The notes under the pieces are model-generated. The model did no database searches and was not told where the DNA came from. It saw only the letters and a list, made by a program, of their open reading frames with translations. From JACVRW01 sp034664105 (GTDB lineage Bacteria > Actinomycetota > Thermoleophilia > Solirubrobacterales > Thermoleophilaceae): a DNA stretch of 25,270 nucleotides. The translations under genes were made by a program, and so were the position numbers. The stretch is taken from NCBI GenBank assembly GCA_034664105.1, contig JAXDIH010000066.1, positions 1-25,270 on the forward strand. The letters run 5' to 3'. Below, piece after piece: positions 7,222-14,694 of this stretch (the first letter of the stretch is position 1; each line of letters begins with the position of its first letter).

Positions 7222-8105
7222 GCGTGGCGATCACCCATCCCGAGAAGCTGCTGTTCCCCGCCGACGGGCTCAGCAAGGCCGACATCGCCGGCTACTACGA
7301 GGCGGTGGCGGAGTGGATGCTGCCGCACATCAAGAACCGGCCGGTCAGCATGCTGCGCTTCCCCGACGGCGTGGACGGCGACGGCTTCTTCCACAAGAAC
7401 GTGCCCGACCACTACCCGAAGTGGATCAAGCGCGTGGAGGTCGAGAAGCGCGGCGGCACGCTGGTGCACGCGGTGGTCTGCGACGCCGAGACGCTCGTCT
7501 ACATGGTCGGCCAGAACACCATCACGCCGCACGTCTGGCTGTCGCGCGCCGACCGGCTGCGCCAGCCCGACCGCGTGGTGTTCGACCTCGACCCCGCACC
7601 GGGAGCGGACTTCGCCGCCGTGCGCCGCGCGGCGCGGCAGGTCGGCGACCTGCTGCGCGAGATCGGCATGGAGCCGTTCGCCCAGGTGACCGGCTCGAAG
7701 GGCATTCACGTCTGGACGCCGCTGCGCCGGCGCGCCACGTTCGAGGACGTCAAGCCGTTCGCTCGGGCCGCGGCCGAGCTGCTGGCCAGCCGCAGCCCGG
7801 ACGAGCTCACCACGGAGTTCCGCAAGTCGGAGCGCGGCGGCCGCATCCTGATCGACGTGATGCGCAACGCCTATGCCCAGACCACCGTCCCCCCGTATGC
7901 GGTGCGGCCCAGGCCGGGCGCGCCGGTGGCCACGCCGATCACGTGGGAGGAGCTGTCCGACTCCAAGCTGCGCCCCGACCGCTGGACGGTCAAGAGCGTG
8001 CTGCGCCGCCTGCAGGCCAAGGGCGATCCGTGGGCCGACATCGCGTCGTTCGCGCGCGGCCTGTCGCGGGCGCGCAAGCGCCTGGACGCGCTCAGCTCCG
8101 GCTAG
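7218..8105 (+). CDS. ligD: LigD polymerase/primase (POL) module
   Basis: This 295-residue archaeo-eukaryotic-primase-type polymerase fills gaps with NTPs or dNTPs during end joining. The first two catalytic aspartates are Asp123 and Asp125 (VVFDLDPAPG). The nucleotide-binding SxH is in GSKGIHVW (Ser160, His164), and the third metal aspartate is Asp213 (LIDVMRN). The N-terminal HPEKLLFP and the FFHKNVPDH segment are also typical of LigD POL. The start is GTG 7218, which overlaps the ligase stop by 4 nt and has GGGAG 8 nt upstream. A longer frame back to 7128 would lie inside the ligase gene and shows no conservation. The last 14 nt overlap the convergent GT2 gene. No Ku gene is present in the window. 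Confidence 0.93.
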   Translation: MSVAITHPEKLLFPADGLSKADIAGYYEAVAEWMLPHIKNRPVSMLRFPDGVDGDGFFHKNVPDHYPKWIKRVEVEKRGGTLVHAVVCDAETLVYMVGQNTITPHVWLSRADRLRQPDRVVFDLDPAPGADFAAVRRAARQVGDLLREIGMEPFAQVTGSKGIHVWTPLRRRATFEDVKPFARAAAELLASRSPDELTTEFRKSERGGRILIDVMRNAYAQTTVPPYAVRPRPGAPVATPITWEELSDSKLRPDRWTVKSVLRRLQAKGDPWADIASFARGLSRARKRLDALSSG

Positions 8106-8949
8106 CCAGCCGCGCCGCGTGGTCCACGCTGGGCGGCACGGGCCGCCGCTCCCGCAGCACCCAGGGCACGCCGCGACCGGCTTCGAGCAGGGCGCCGGCG
8201 CGACCTTCGCGCAGCGCGGCGGCCGTCAGTCGCGCGCTGCGCGCCAGCGCGCCCGCGGGGCGGCGCCGCAGCCACGCCACCCAGAGCGCGTTGCGCAGCT
8301 GCACCTCCGCCCGGCTCGAGCGTCCCGGCCCCGGCTCGGGGTGGTGGTGGGCCACCACCGACTCTACGTAAGCGAGCTGCCAGCCCGCGGCCGCCAGGTC
8401 CAGCGCCAGCAGCTCCTCCTCGCCGCCCACGCCCAGCCTCGGATGGAAGCCGCCGGCGGCGAGGAACGGCGCCCGCCGGACGACGACCCCGCAGGCAACG
8501 AAGCCCATCAGCGCCGGGCCCGGCAGGCCCGCGGGCGCGGGAACGCGGCTGCGCCCCATGGCTGCGCAGGTCGGGTCCAGCCGGCGCCCGGGACCAACGA
8601 GGATGCGCCCCTGCAGCAGCGCCAGGCACGGGTGCTCCGCGAACACGGCCACCGCTCGCCGGAGCGCGCCCGGCTCCCACCACGAGTCGTCGTCGCTGAA
8701 CGCCGCGAGCGGCGTGTCCAGTGCCCGCACGCCGGCCGTGCGGGCGGCGGCGGCGGCGTTGCGTCCCAGCTCGATCACTCGCACGTCGGGGTGGCGGCGC
8801 CCGATCGCGGCGGGCGTGCCGTCGCCCGAGCCGTTGTCGACCACCACCACCGGCGGGCGCTCGGGCAGGTCGGCGAGCCGGTCGAGCGTGGCCAGCGCGC
8901 GGTCGCGGCGGTCGCGCGTGGCCATGACCACGCCCACCGCGGCGGTCAT
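8092..8949 (-). CDS. glycosyltransferase family 2 protein
   Basis: This 285-residue GT-A fold glycosyltransferase is the last gene of the minus-strand glycan operon. The nucleotide-binding start VGVVMATRDR, the VVVVDNGSGDGT motif (34-45), and the metal-binding DXD in AFSDDDSWW (Asp86-Asp88) are followed by the acceptor-loop segment GVGGEEELLALDLAAAGW. It presumably moves a sugar from an NDP donor onto the growing glycan on the cytoplasmic side. A hydrophobic-poor, Arg-rich C-terminus (about 225-285) could sit on the membrane surface. The ATG at 8949 overlaps the stop of the heptosyltransferase by 4 nt (ATGA). The stop lies inside the end of the convergent LigD POL gene. Donor and acceptor are unknown. 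Confidence 0.9.
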   Translation of the reverse strand: MTAAVGVVMATRDRRDRALATLDRLADLPERPPVVVVDNGSGDGTPAAIGRRHPDVRVIELGRNAAAAARTAGVRALDTPLAAFSDDDSWWEPGALRRAVAVFAEHPCLALLQGRILVGPGRRLDPTCAAMGRSRVPAPAGLPGPALMGFVACGVVVRRAPFLAAGGFHPRLGVGGEEELLALDLAAAGWQLAYVESVVAHHHPEPGPGRSSRAEVQLRNALWVAWLRRRPAGALARSARLTAAALREGRAGALLEAGRGVPWVLRERRPVPPSVDHAARLASRS

Positions 8950-9890
8950 GGCGTGGCGAGCTCTGCGATCGCCTCGAGCGCGTCCTCCACGCCGAGCTCC
9001 AGCAGGCCGGAGTCGGGTGCGTCCGAGTGTGGATCGCCCGTGCGGCCGGCCCAGAGCACCCGGTGTCGCGGGCAGCCGGGCGGTGGCCCCCACTCGGCCG
9101 GGGACGTGGGCCCGAACAGCAGGACCGACGGCGTGCCGAAAGCCGTGGCCATGTGGGCGACGCCGGTGTCGCCGCACACCACCCGCTCGGCCGCGGCCAC
9201 CGCGCGCGCCAGCGCCTCGAGGTCCGTGGAGCCGGCGAGCACCGCGTCGGCGGGGAGCTCGGCGCGGGCCGCCAGCTCGTGCGCCAGCGGCGCCTCGGCG
9301 CGCGACCCCGTGACAACCACGCGGTGCCCGGCGTCGGCCTCGGCGCGCGCCACGGCGGCGAAGTGGTCCACCGGCCATCGGCGCGCCGCGCTGGCCGCCC
9401 CCGGGTGGATCAGCGTCGCGCCGGCGCTCCGCCCGGGCGCCGGCCCCGGCGGCGGGTCGAGGCTCAGCTCGGCCGGGTTGGCGGCCACGCCCGACTCGCG
9501 CAGCAGACGGCACCAGCGGGCGACCTCGTGCTCCCCCGCTGTCCACGGCGGCGACCCGTGGCTCTCCGGGATCTCGTGGTGCTCGAACCAGAGCGCGCGG
9601 CCGGGGTGCGCGTCCCGCACCAGCCGGTGGCTCTGCGGGCCGCGCCCGTGCAGGTTCACCACCACGTCCGCGCCGTGCAGCTCGACGGGCAGCGGCTCCA
9701 GCTCGCCGACCGGCGCCAGCTCCCAGCCGGCCAGCTCGACCAGGGGGGCCAACGGCTGGGGCGCGGCAAGCACCAGCCGGTGGGCTGGGTAGGCGCGCGC
9801 CAGTCCGCGCAGCGCCGGCACGGCTGTGAGCAGGTCGCCGAGCCCGAGCGCCCGCAGCACCACCACGGTGGGTGTCCCGTCTAGGGCCAC
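8946..9890 (-). CDS. glycosyltransferase family 9 (ADP-heptose:acceptor heptosyltransferase-like)
   Basis: This 314-residue GT-B protein is of the WaaC/WaaF type. The N-terminal acceptor domain opens with VVVLRALGLGDLLTAVPALR, the family signature for GT9. The C-terminal donor domain has IHPGAASAARRWP (about 161-173), the strand and helix VVVTGS (191-196), and the donor-binding CGDTGVAHMATAFGTPSVLLFGP (about 239-261). Donor is expected to be ADP-heptose, which the neighbouring genes can make. I chose the GTG at 9890 because GGAG lies 5 nt upstream; a GTG at 9911 is possible but deeper in the SDR gene. It overlaps the SDR by 10 nt and the following GT2 by 4 nt. The acceptor is unknown because LPS core is not expected here. 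Confidence 0.88.
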   Translation of the reverse strand: MALDGTPTVVVLRALGLGDLLTAVPALRGLARAYPAHRLVLAAPQPLAPLVELAGWELAPVGELEPLPVELHGADVVVNLHGRGPQSHRLVRDAHPGRALWFEHHEIPESHGSPPWTAGEHEVARWCRLLRESGVAANPAELSLDPPPGPAPGRSAGATLIHPGAASAARRWPVDHFAAVARAEADAGHRVVVTGSRAEAPLAHELAARAELPADAVLAGSTDLEALARAVAAAERVVCGDTGVAHMATAFGTPSVLLFGPTSPAEWGPPPGCPRHRVLWAGRTGDPHSDAPDSGLLELGVEDALEAIAELATP

Positions 9891-10567
9891 GACGGCTCCG
9901 TGGACGGGCACACCACCAGCTCGCGCAGCTCCACCCCGTCGGGGCGCGTGAGCGCGAACATCACGGTCTCGGCAACGCGGCTGGGCGGGGCCAGGTCGGC
10001 GTCGGGGGGCGGCTTGTACCGCTCGTCGCGCCCGTCGAAGAACGAGGTCTGCATGCCGCCCGGCACCAGGCAGGTGACGCCGACGCGGCCGGCGGTCTCC
10101 GCTGCCAGAGCCCGCGAGAAGCCGATCACGCCGAACTTGCTGGCGCAGTAGGCGGTGGCGTCGCTCAGCGCCCGCAGGCCGAGCGTGGACGCGACGGTGA
10201 TCACGCGGCCACCGGAGCGCTCGAGGTGTGGCAGCGCGGCCCGCACCACGGCGGCCGTGCCCAGCAGGTTCACCGCGACAACGCGGTCCCAGTCCTCGCC
10301 GTCGACGTCCTCGATGCGGCCGCAGGCGTCCACGCCCGCCGCGGTCACCACGGCGTCGATCGCGCCGTGCTGCTCGGCGATCCGACCCACCGCGGCCTCG
10401 GCGTCACGCGTGCGCGACAGGTCCACCTGCTCGAACGCGAAGCCGTTCCGCGGCTGCTGCACGTCGAGGACCACGGCGTTCCCGCCGCGCTCCAGCACGG
10501 CCTCCGAGATCGCGGCTCCCAGGCCGCTCGCTCCGCCGGTCACGATCACTGTCCCAAGCTCAGGCAC
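9881..10567 (-). CDS. classical short-chain dehydrogenase/reductase in the heptose operon
   Basis: This 228-residue Rossmann oxidoreductase starts with GTG at 10567, overlapping the hldE stop by 8 nt. TGGASGLG (about 10-17) binds the cofactor and VVLDVQ supplies the acidic residue favouring NAD(H). VTAAGVD replaces the usual NNAG. The catalytic Ser is in TVASTLGL, and the catalytic Tyr/Lys are in YCASKFG. The C-terminus is slightly short. This is the classical (about 250-residue) type, not the extended type of HldD, so it should not be annotated as the heptose 6-epimerase. Its place between HldE and a heptosyltransferase suggests it oxidises or reduces a sugar or a related intermediate of the same glycan, but no substrate can be read from it. 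Confidence 0.88.
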   Translation of the reverse strand: MPELGTVIVTGGASGLGAAISEAVLERGGNAVVLDVQQPRNGFAFEQVDLSRTRDAEAAVGRIAEQHGAIDAVVTAAGVDACGRIEDVDGEDWDRVVAVNLLGTAAVVRAALPHLERSGGRVITVASTLGLRALSDATAYCASKFGVIGFSRALAAETAGRVGVTCLVPGGMQTSFFDGRDERYKPPPDADLAPPSRVAETVMFALTRPDGVELRELVVCPSTEPSWP

Positions 10568-11933
10568 GGCAGGCTGCCTCCTCGATCAGGCGGGTTGTGG
10601 ACCGGCCCTCCACGTACGGCACCAGCAACGCGCGCCCGCCCCAGCGGCGCAGCACGTGCTCCTCGGGGAGGTCCGCTCCCTCGTAATCGCCCCCCTTGAC
10701 CCAGATCTGGGGGCGCAGCTGCTCGAGCGCGCGCTCCGGTGTGTCCTCGCCGAACACGAGCACGGCGTCCACGCAGGAGAGCGCTCCCAGCACGGCGGCC
10801 CGGTCGCACTCGGGCACCAGCGGACGGTCCGGCCCCTTGAGGCGGCGCACGGACTCGTCCGAGTTCAGGCACACGACCAGCGCGTCGCCGAGGCGGCGAG
10901 CCGCCTCCAGCGTGCGCACGTGGCCGGCGTGCAGCAGGTCGAAGCAACCGCCGGTGGCCACCAGCGTCCCGCCGGCTCCGCGGACCCGCTCGGCAACCGC
11001 CACGCCGTCCTCGACGGTCAGGGGAGCGGCGCCGTCGACCCCCGCTCTCAGCGCACCCGCCCCGCCGGCGCCGACGAAGTAGGAGGCGCATGCCACGGCG
11101 TCGACCACGGCGTCCTCCGCCTCGGCGCCGCGGGCCAGCTGGAGCGCCAGCCGGGTGGAGAAGCGATCGCCCGCGCCGCACGGATCGCCGCCGCCGACGG
11201 GCGGCGCGGCCACCGCGAGCGCCGGGCGTCCGGAGCGCACCAGCAGCGCGCCGCCCCGACCGCGCGTCATGCAGAGGGCGCCGGCGTTCCAGCGCTCGCG
11301 CAGGGCGGTGGCCCGCCCGGAGGCTGCCGCGGTGTCCGCGCCGCGTGGCTCGGGCTCGAGCCGGGTCACCTCCGCGTCGTTCGGCGTGGTCACGCTCACG
11401 CCGGGCGGCGGCGCGGGCCCGCGCGGGTGCGGGTCCCACACCGTCGGCACGCGTCCGACGACCGCGGCCACCGCGTCGCGCACGTCGCCGGCGCCGGCCA
11501 CGCCGCGCCCGTAGTCGGACACCAGCACGGCGGCCGCCCAGTCCACCGCCGCGCGTCCGGCCGCCGGAAGCGAGCCGATCGCGCCGCCATCGCCGCCGCG
11601 GTCGAGTCGCAGCAGCGGGCGCTGGCCGGTCCGGAAGCGCACCTTCTCCGGCGTGTGGCCGTCGAGGCCGAGGTCCAGCACGTCGACACCGGCGGCCTCC
11701 AGCAGGAAGCGCAGCTCTCCCGCGGCGTCGTCGCGCGCGAGTGCCGTGATCAGCGTCACCGGGCCGCCGTCGGATGCGGCCAGCGCGGCCGCCAGCGCCG
11801 CCCCGCCCGGCCGGGCGACCACACCGGCCTCGTCGAGCACCGGCACCGGGGCGTCGGGGCTGAGCCGGTCGACGCTGCCGTCGATGTCGCGGTCGAGCAG
11901 GGAGTCGCCGATCACCACCAGCGGCCGCTTCAC
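10560..11933 (-). CDS. hldE: bifunctional D-beta-heptose 7-phosphate kinase / heptose 1-phosphate adenylyltransferase
   Basis: This 457-residue protein has the same two-domain build as E. coli HldE (477). Residues 1 to about 310 are a PfkB/ribokinase domain that makes heptose 1,7-bisphosphate: the substrate loop RPGGAALAAALA lies at 41-52, and the catalytic GAGD at 253-256 contains Asp256. Residues 322-457 are a nucleotidyltransferase: GCFDLLHAGH (329-338), LNSDESVRRLKGPDRP (356-371), and the closing GRSTTRLIEEA (443-453). This half transfers AMP to the 1-phosphate, giving ADP-heptose. The start is GTG 11933 with GAGGAGG 7 nt upstream; it overlaps the preceding stop by 4 nt. All catalytic motifs are intact. 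The route implied is the ADP/beta-anomer path of Gram-negatives, not the GDP/alpha path known from some Gram-positive S-layer glycans. Confidence 0.93.
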   Translation of the reverse strand: MKRPLVVIGDSLLDRDIDGSVDRLSPDAPVPVLDEAGVVARPGGAALAAALAASDGGPVTLITALARDDAAGELRFLLEAAGVDVLDLGLDGHTPEKVRFRTGQRPLLRLDRGGDGGAIGSLPAAGRAAVDWAAAVLVSDYGRGVAGAGDVRDAVAAVVGRVPTVWDPHPRGPAPPPGVSVTTPNDAEVTRLEPEPRGADTAAASGRATALRERWNAGALCMTRGRGGALLVRSGRPALAVAAPPVGGGDPCGAGDRFSTRLALQLARGAEAEDAVVDAVACASYFVGAGGAGALRAGVDGAAPLTVEDGVAVAERVRGAGGTLVATGGCFDLLHAGHVRTLEAARRLGDALVVCLNSDESVRRLKGPDRPLVPECDRAAVLGALSCVDAVLVFGEDTPERALEQLRPQIWVKGGDYEGADLPEEHVLRRWGGRALLVPYVEGRSTTRLIEEAACRA

Positions 11934-13759
11934 GCGTGCACCTCCTCGCGGCTGCGTCCGAGCGTGCGCAGCGCGACCTCGCGGTCGATCGCGCCGCACA
12001 CGAGGTGCAGGGCCACCTGGTGCAGCTCCTGCACGGTGGCGGCGGAGCCGCAATCGAGCGCGACGGCCTCGTCGCAGAGCTCGACCAGCGGGTTCGGGGC
12101 GCCGCCGCTCAACGCCCAGGTGCCCAGGCCGCAATCGCGGGCGGCGCGCACAGCCGCCAGCACGTTCGGGCTGCGGCCCGAGGTGGACAGGGCGAGCAGC
12201 ACGTCGCCCCCACGCCCGTGCGCGCGCACCTGCCGCGCGAACGCCTCCTCGATCCCGTAGTCGTTGCAGATCGCCGTGAGGCTCGACGTGTCGCCGTGCA
12301 GGCAGATCGCGCTCAGCGGCTCGCGCTCGGACTGGTAGCGCCCGACCAGCTCGGCCGTCAGGTGCTGCGCCTGCGCGGCGCTGCCCCCGTTCCCGACCAC
12401 CAGCAGGCGTCCGCCTTCGAGCAGGCGGCTCGCCAGCCGCTCGCCCCAGGAGGTGAGCTGGTCCAGCTCGCCCTCCAGGCGGTGCAGCGCCTCCTCCACG
12501 GCGGCCAGGTGCTCGGCCGCGGTCGGCGGCAGCCGGAAGCTGCCGTTCGAGGCCGCGGGGCGGCGGCGCGGCGCGCGCCGGCGCACGCGCTCGTACACGT
12601 CGAGCGACGAGGCCGCGATCCGGTTCCAGTCGTACAAGCGCCGGGCGCGCTCCACCCCGGCGCGCCCGTACGCGCGGCGCCGGTCGGGGTCGCCGAGCAG
12701 GTCGGCCAGCACGGCGGCCAGGCGCTCGGGGTCGCGCGGGGGCACGTGCACGCCGGTCACACCGTCGACGACGCTGTCGATCATCCCGCCCACCGCCGAG
12801 GCCACGACGGGCACGCCGCAGGCCATCGCCTCGAGCGGCACGATCCCGAATGGCTCGTACCAGGGCGCCGACACCACGGCGTCGACCGAGCGCATCAAGG
12901 GGGGCACCGCGCTGCGCTGCAGGCCGCCGCAGAGGTGCACGCGGTCTGCCACGCCGGCCTCCTCGGCGAGCAGGGTGAGGCGGCGCGCCTCCGGATCCTC
13001 GTCGAGCCGCTCGCGATCGGGGCCGCCCGCGATGACCAGCTCGGCGTCCGGCACGCCGGCCAGCGACGAGATCACGTTGCCGATGCCCTTGCGCTCCACC
13101 AAGCGACCGATGCAGAGCAGCCGGCTCAGCCCGGGCGCCCGTGCGGCCGCCGGGCCGTCCGGGCGGAACAGCTCCAGGTCCACGCCGCAGGGGATCACGG
13201 TCACGTGCGGGCTGGGGGCGCCCATGCGGATCAGCTCGAAGACCTCGTCGGTGCAGGTGGCGACGATCCGGTCGACCCGCCGCACCAGGTCGCGCTCGAT
13301 CCCGGTCCGTTCGGCGGGGCTCGGGTCGCGCTCGCCCTGGTAACGGCGCTTGACCACCCCGAGCGCGTGGAACGTGTGCGCCACCGGGATGCCGAGCGGC
13401 GCGGCCGCCTCCATGGCGGCCCAGCCCGACATCCAGAAGTGCGAGTGGACCACGTCCGGCCGCTCGCGCCGCCAAGCCTCGCCGAGCTGCGCCGCGAACC
13501 GGGGCATGTGCGGCAGCAGCTCGTCCTTCGGGATGGCAGCCGCGGGCCCAGCGTCCACGTGCTGTACCTCCACGCCGGGCGCCATCGCCACCCGCGCGGG
13601 CAGGTCGGGGTCGTCGCGGCGGGTATGGACGACCACCTCCACCCCGCGGCGGGCCACGGCGCAGGCCAGCGCGGCCACGTGCACGTTCTGGCCACCGGCG
13701 TCGACGCCACCGAGGGCGGCCAGCGGGCTGGCGTGCTCGGACACCATCGCCACCCTCAT
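11930..13759 (-). CDS. fusion of GT4 glycosyltransferase with GmhA-type sedoheptulose-7-phosphate isomerase
   Basis: This is one uninterrupted frame of 609 residues. Residues 1 to about 395 form a GT-B, family-4 glycosyltransferase: GGVDAGGQNVHVAALA (17-32) as in sucrose-phosphate-synthase-like GTs, GRLVERKGI (218-226), and the E-x7-E motif EPFGIVPLE with Glu302 and Glu310. After an Arg/Pro-rich linker (392-410), residues about 411-609 form a SIS domain of the GmhA type. Its markers are VGNGGSAAQAQHLTAELVGR (455-474, Glu470), DTSSLTAICNDYG (490-502), LSTSGRSPNV (524-533), and QELHQVALHLVC (577-588, His580). GmhA converts sedoheptulose 7-phosphate to D-glycero-D-manno-heptose 7-phosphate, the first step of the pathway. 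The ATG at 13759 overlaps the preceding stop (ATGA). GmhA is normally a separate protein of about 190 residues. Confidence 0.92.
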   Translation of the reverse strand: MRVAMVSEHASPLAALGGVDAGGQNVHVAALACAVARRGVEVVVHTRRDDPDLPARVAMAPGVEVQHVDAGPAAAIPKDELLPHMPRFAAQLGEAWRRERPDVVHSHFWMSGWAAMEAAAPLGIPVAHTFHALGVVKRRYQGERDPSPAERTGIERDLVRRVDRIVATCTDEVFELIRMGAPSPHVTVIPCGVDLELFRPDGPAAARAPGLSRLLCIGRLVERKGIGNVISSLAGVPDAELVIAGGPDRERLDEDPEARRLTLLAEEAGVADRVHLCGGLQRSAVPPLMRSVDAVVSAPWYEPFGIVPLEAMACGVPVVASAVGGMIDSVVDGVTGVHVPPRDPERLAAVLADLLGDPDRRRAYGRAGVERARRLYDWNRIAASSLDVYERVRRRAPRRRPAASNGSFRLPPTAAEHLAAVEEALHRLEGELDQLTSWGERLASRLLEGGRLLVVGNGGSAAQAQHLTAELVGRYQSEREPLSAICLHGDTSSLTAICNDYGIEEAFARQVRAHGRGGDVLLALSTSGRSPNVLAAVRAARDCGLGTWALSGGAPNPLVELCDEAVALDCGSAATVQELHQVALHLVCGAIDREVALRTLGRSREEVHA

Positions 13760-14694
13760 CCGGCCACCTCCTCCAGCAGCTCGTCCCAGTCGGACAGGAA
13801 GCGGCTCAGCCCGTAGCGCTCCAGCGCCGCGCAACGCGCGATCTCCCCGGCGGCGCGCGCGGCATCCGGATCGCGCACGAAGTCGCGCACCGCGTGCGAC
13901 AGCACGTCCACGTCGGTCGACACGATCCCCGCGGCGGCCGGAACCGCCTCGGGCGCCTCGGTGGTGGCCAGCGCGACGATCGGCATGCCCAGGTGCATCG
14001 CCTCGATCAGCGACAGGCCCAGCGACGTCCAGCGGATCGGGTGCAGGTACACGCGCCGGCGCGCCATCTCGGTGTGCAGCTGCTCCTGCGGCGGGTTCTC
14101 GGTGCCGCCGAGCGCGCCGGCGTCCATGCCGAACAGGTCGACCGGCACCTTGCCGTTCACGCGGGACAGGAGGTCGGTACCGGTCACCCGGCCGCGGCGG
14201 CGCGCCTCGTTGATGACAACCGCCGCGCGCGGCAGCTCGCCCGTGTAGCGCTTGCCGGGGTCGACGATCCCGTGATCGATAACCCGCGTCGGGGTGGATC
14301 CGGCGTCCCAGAACAGGTCGTTGAAGTGGGTCACGTGCACGAGCACGACATCCGGCCGGTCGGAGGCCGGGTGGCGCATCTCGGCGATGCGCCCCTGGGG
14401 CGCGTTGTGCTCGACGTAGATGGCGGGCAGGTCGCGCCCCGGGCGGCGCCCGCCCAGCCACGCCTCCGCCAGCCCGTTCAACTCCGCCGGGCGCTGCAGG
14501 ACGATCGCGTCCACGTCCGCCTCGGCAGCCTCCTCGGGCGTGACCTCCACCGCGTGCGGCGGCCAGTCCCAGGTCCGCGCGCGGCCGCGCCCGTCCGGGC
14601 CGCGGTCGGGGAGCACCGGCAGCAGGTACTGGTGTGCGCCGTGGACGAGGGCGGTGGTCCACGAGCCGTGCACGTGCCAGAGCAGCACCCTCAC
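13756..14694 (-). CDS. glycosyltransferase family 4-like protein
   Basis: The GTG at 14694, overlapping the upstream stop by 4 nt (GTGA), gives 312 residues. The N-terminus VRVLLWHVHGSWTTALVHG is a typical GT-B opening strand and loop. YVEHNAPQG (93-101) resembles the acceptor-side loop. The donor domain has YLHPIRWTSLGLSLIEAMHL near 216-235 with Glu231 of the IEAMHLGMPIV motif; the first Glu of the usual E-x7-E is replaced here by a Trp/Thr-containing stretch, so it is a divergent GT4. No membrane segment is seen. The frame is extended upstream only by shadow sequence with no conservation. It sits between two fused glycosyltransferases of the heptose operon and presumably adds another sugar to the same glycan. 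Donor unknown. Confidence 0.82.
   Translation of the reverse strand: MRVLLWHVHGSWTTALVHGAHQYLLPVLPDRGPDGRGRARTWDWPPHAVEVTPEEAAEADVDAIVLQRPAELNGLAEAWLGGRRPGRDLPAIYVEHNAPQGRIAEMRHPASDRPDVVLVHVTHFNDLFWDAGSTPTRVIDHGIVDPGKRYTGELPRAAVVINEARRRGRVTGTDLLSRVNGKVPVDLFGMDAGALGGTENPPQEQLHTEMARRRVYLHPIRWTSLGLSLIEAMHLGMPIVALATTEAPEAVPAAAGIVSTDVDVLSHAVRDFVRDPDAARAAGEIARCAALERYGLSRFLSDWDELLEEVAG

Noticed and set aside
9881..10567. The operon SDR as HldD, the heptose 6-epimerase
   Set aside because: At 228 residues with TGxxxGxG and a classical YxxxK layout it is a classical SDR. HldD is an extended SDR of about 310 residues.
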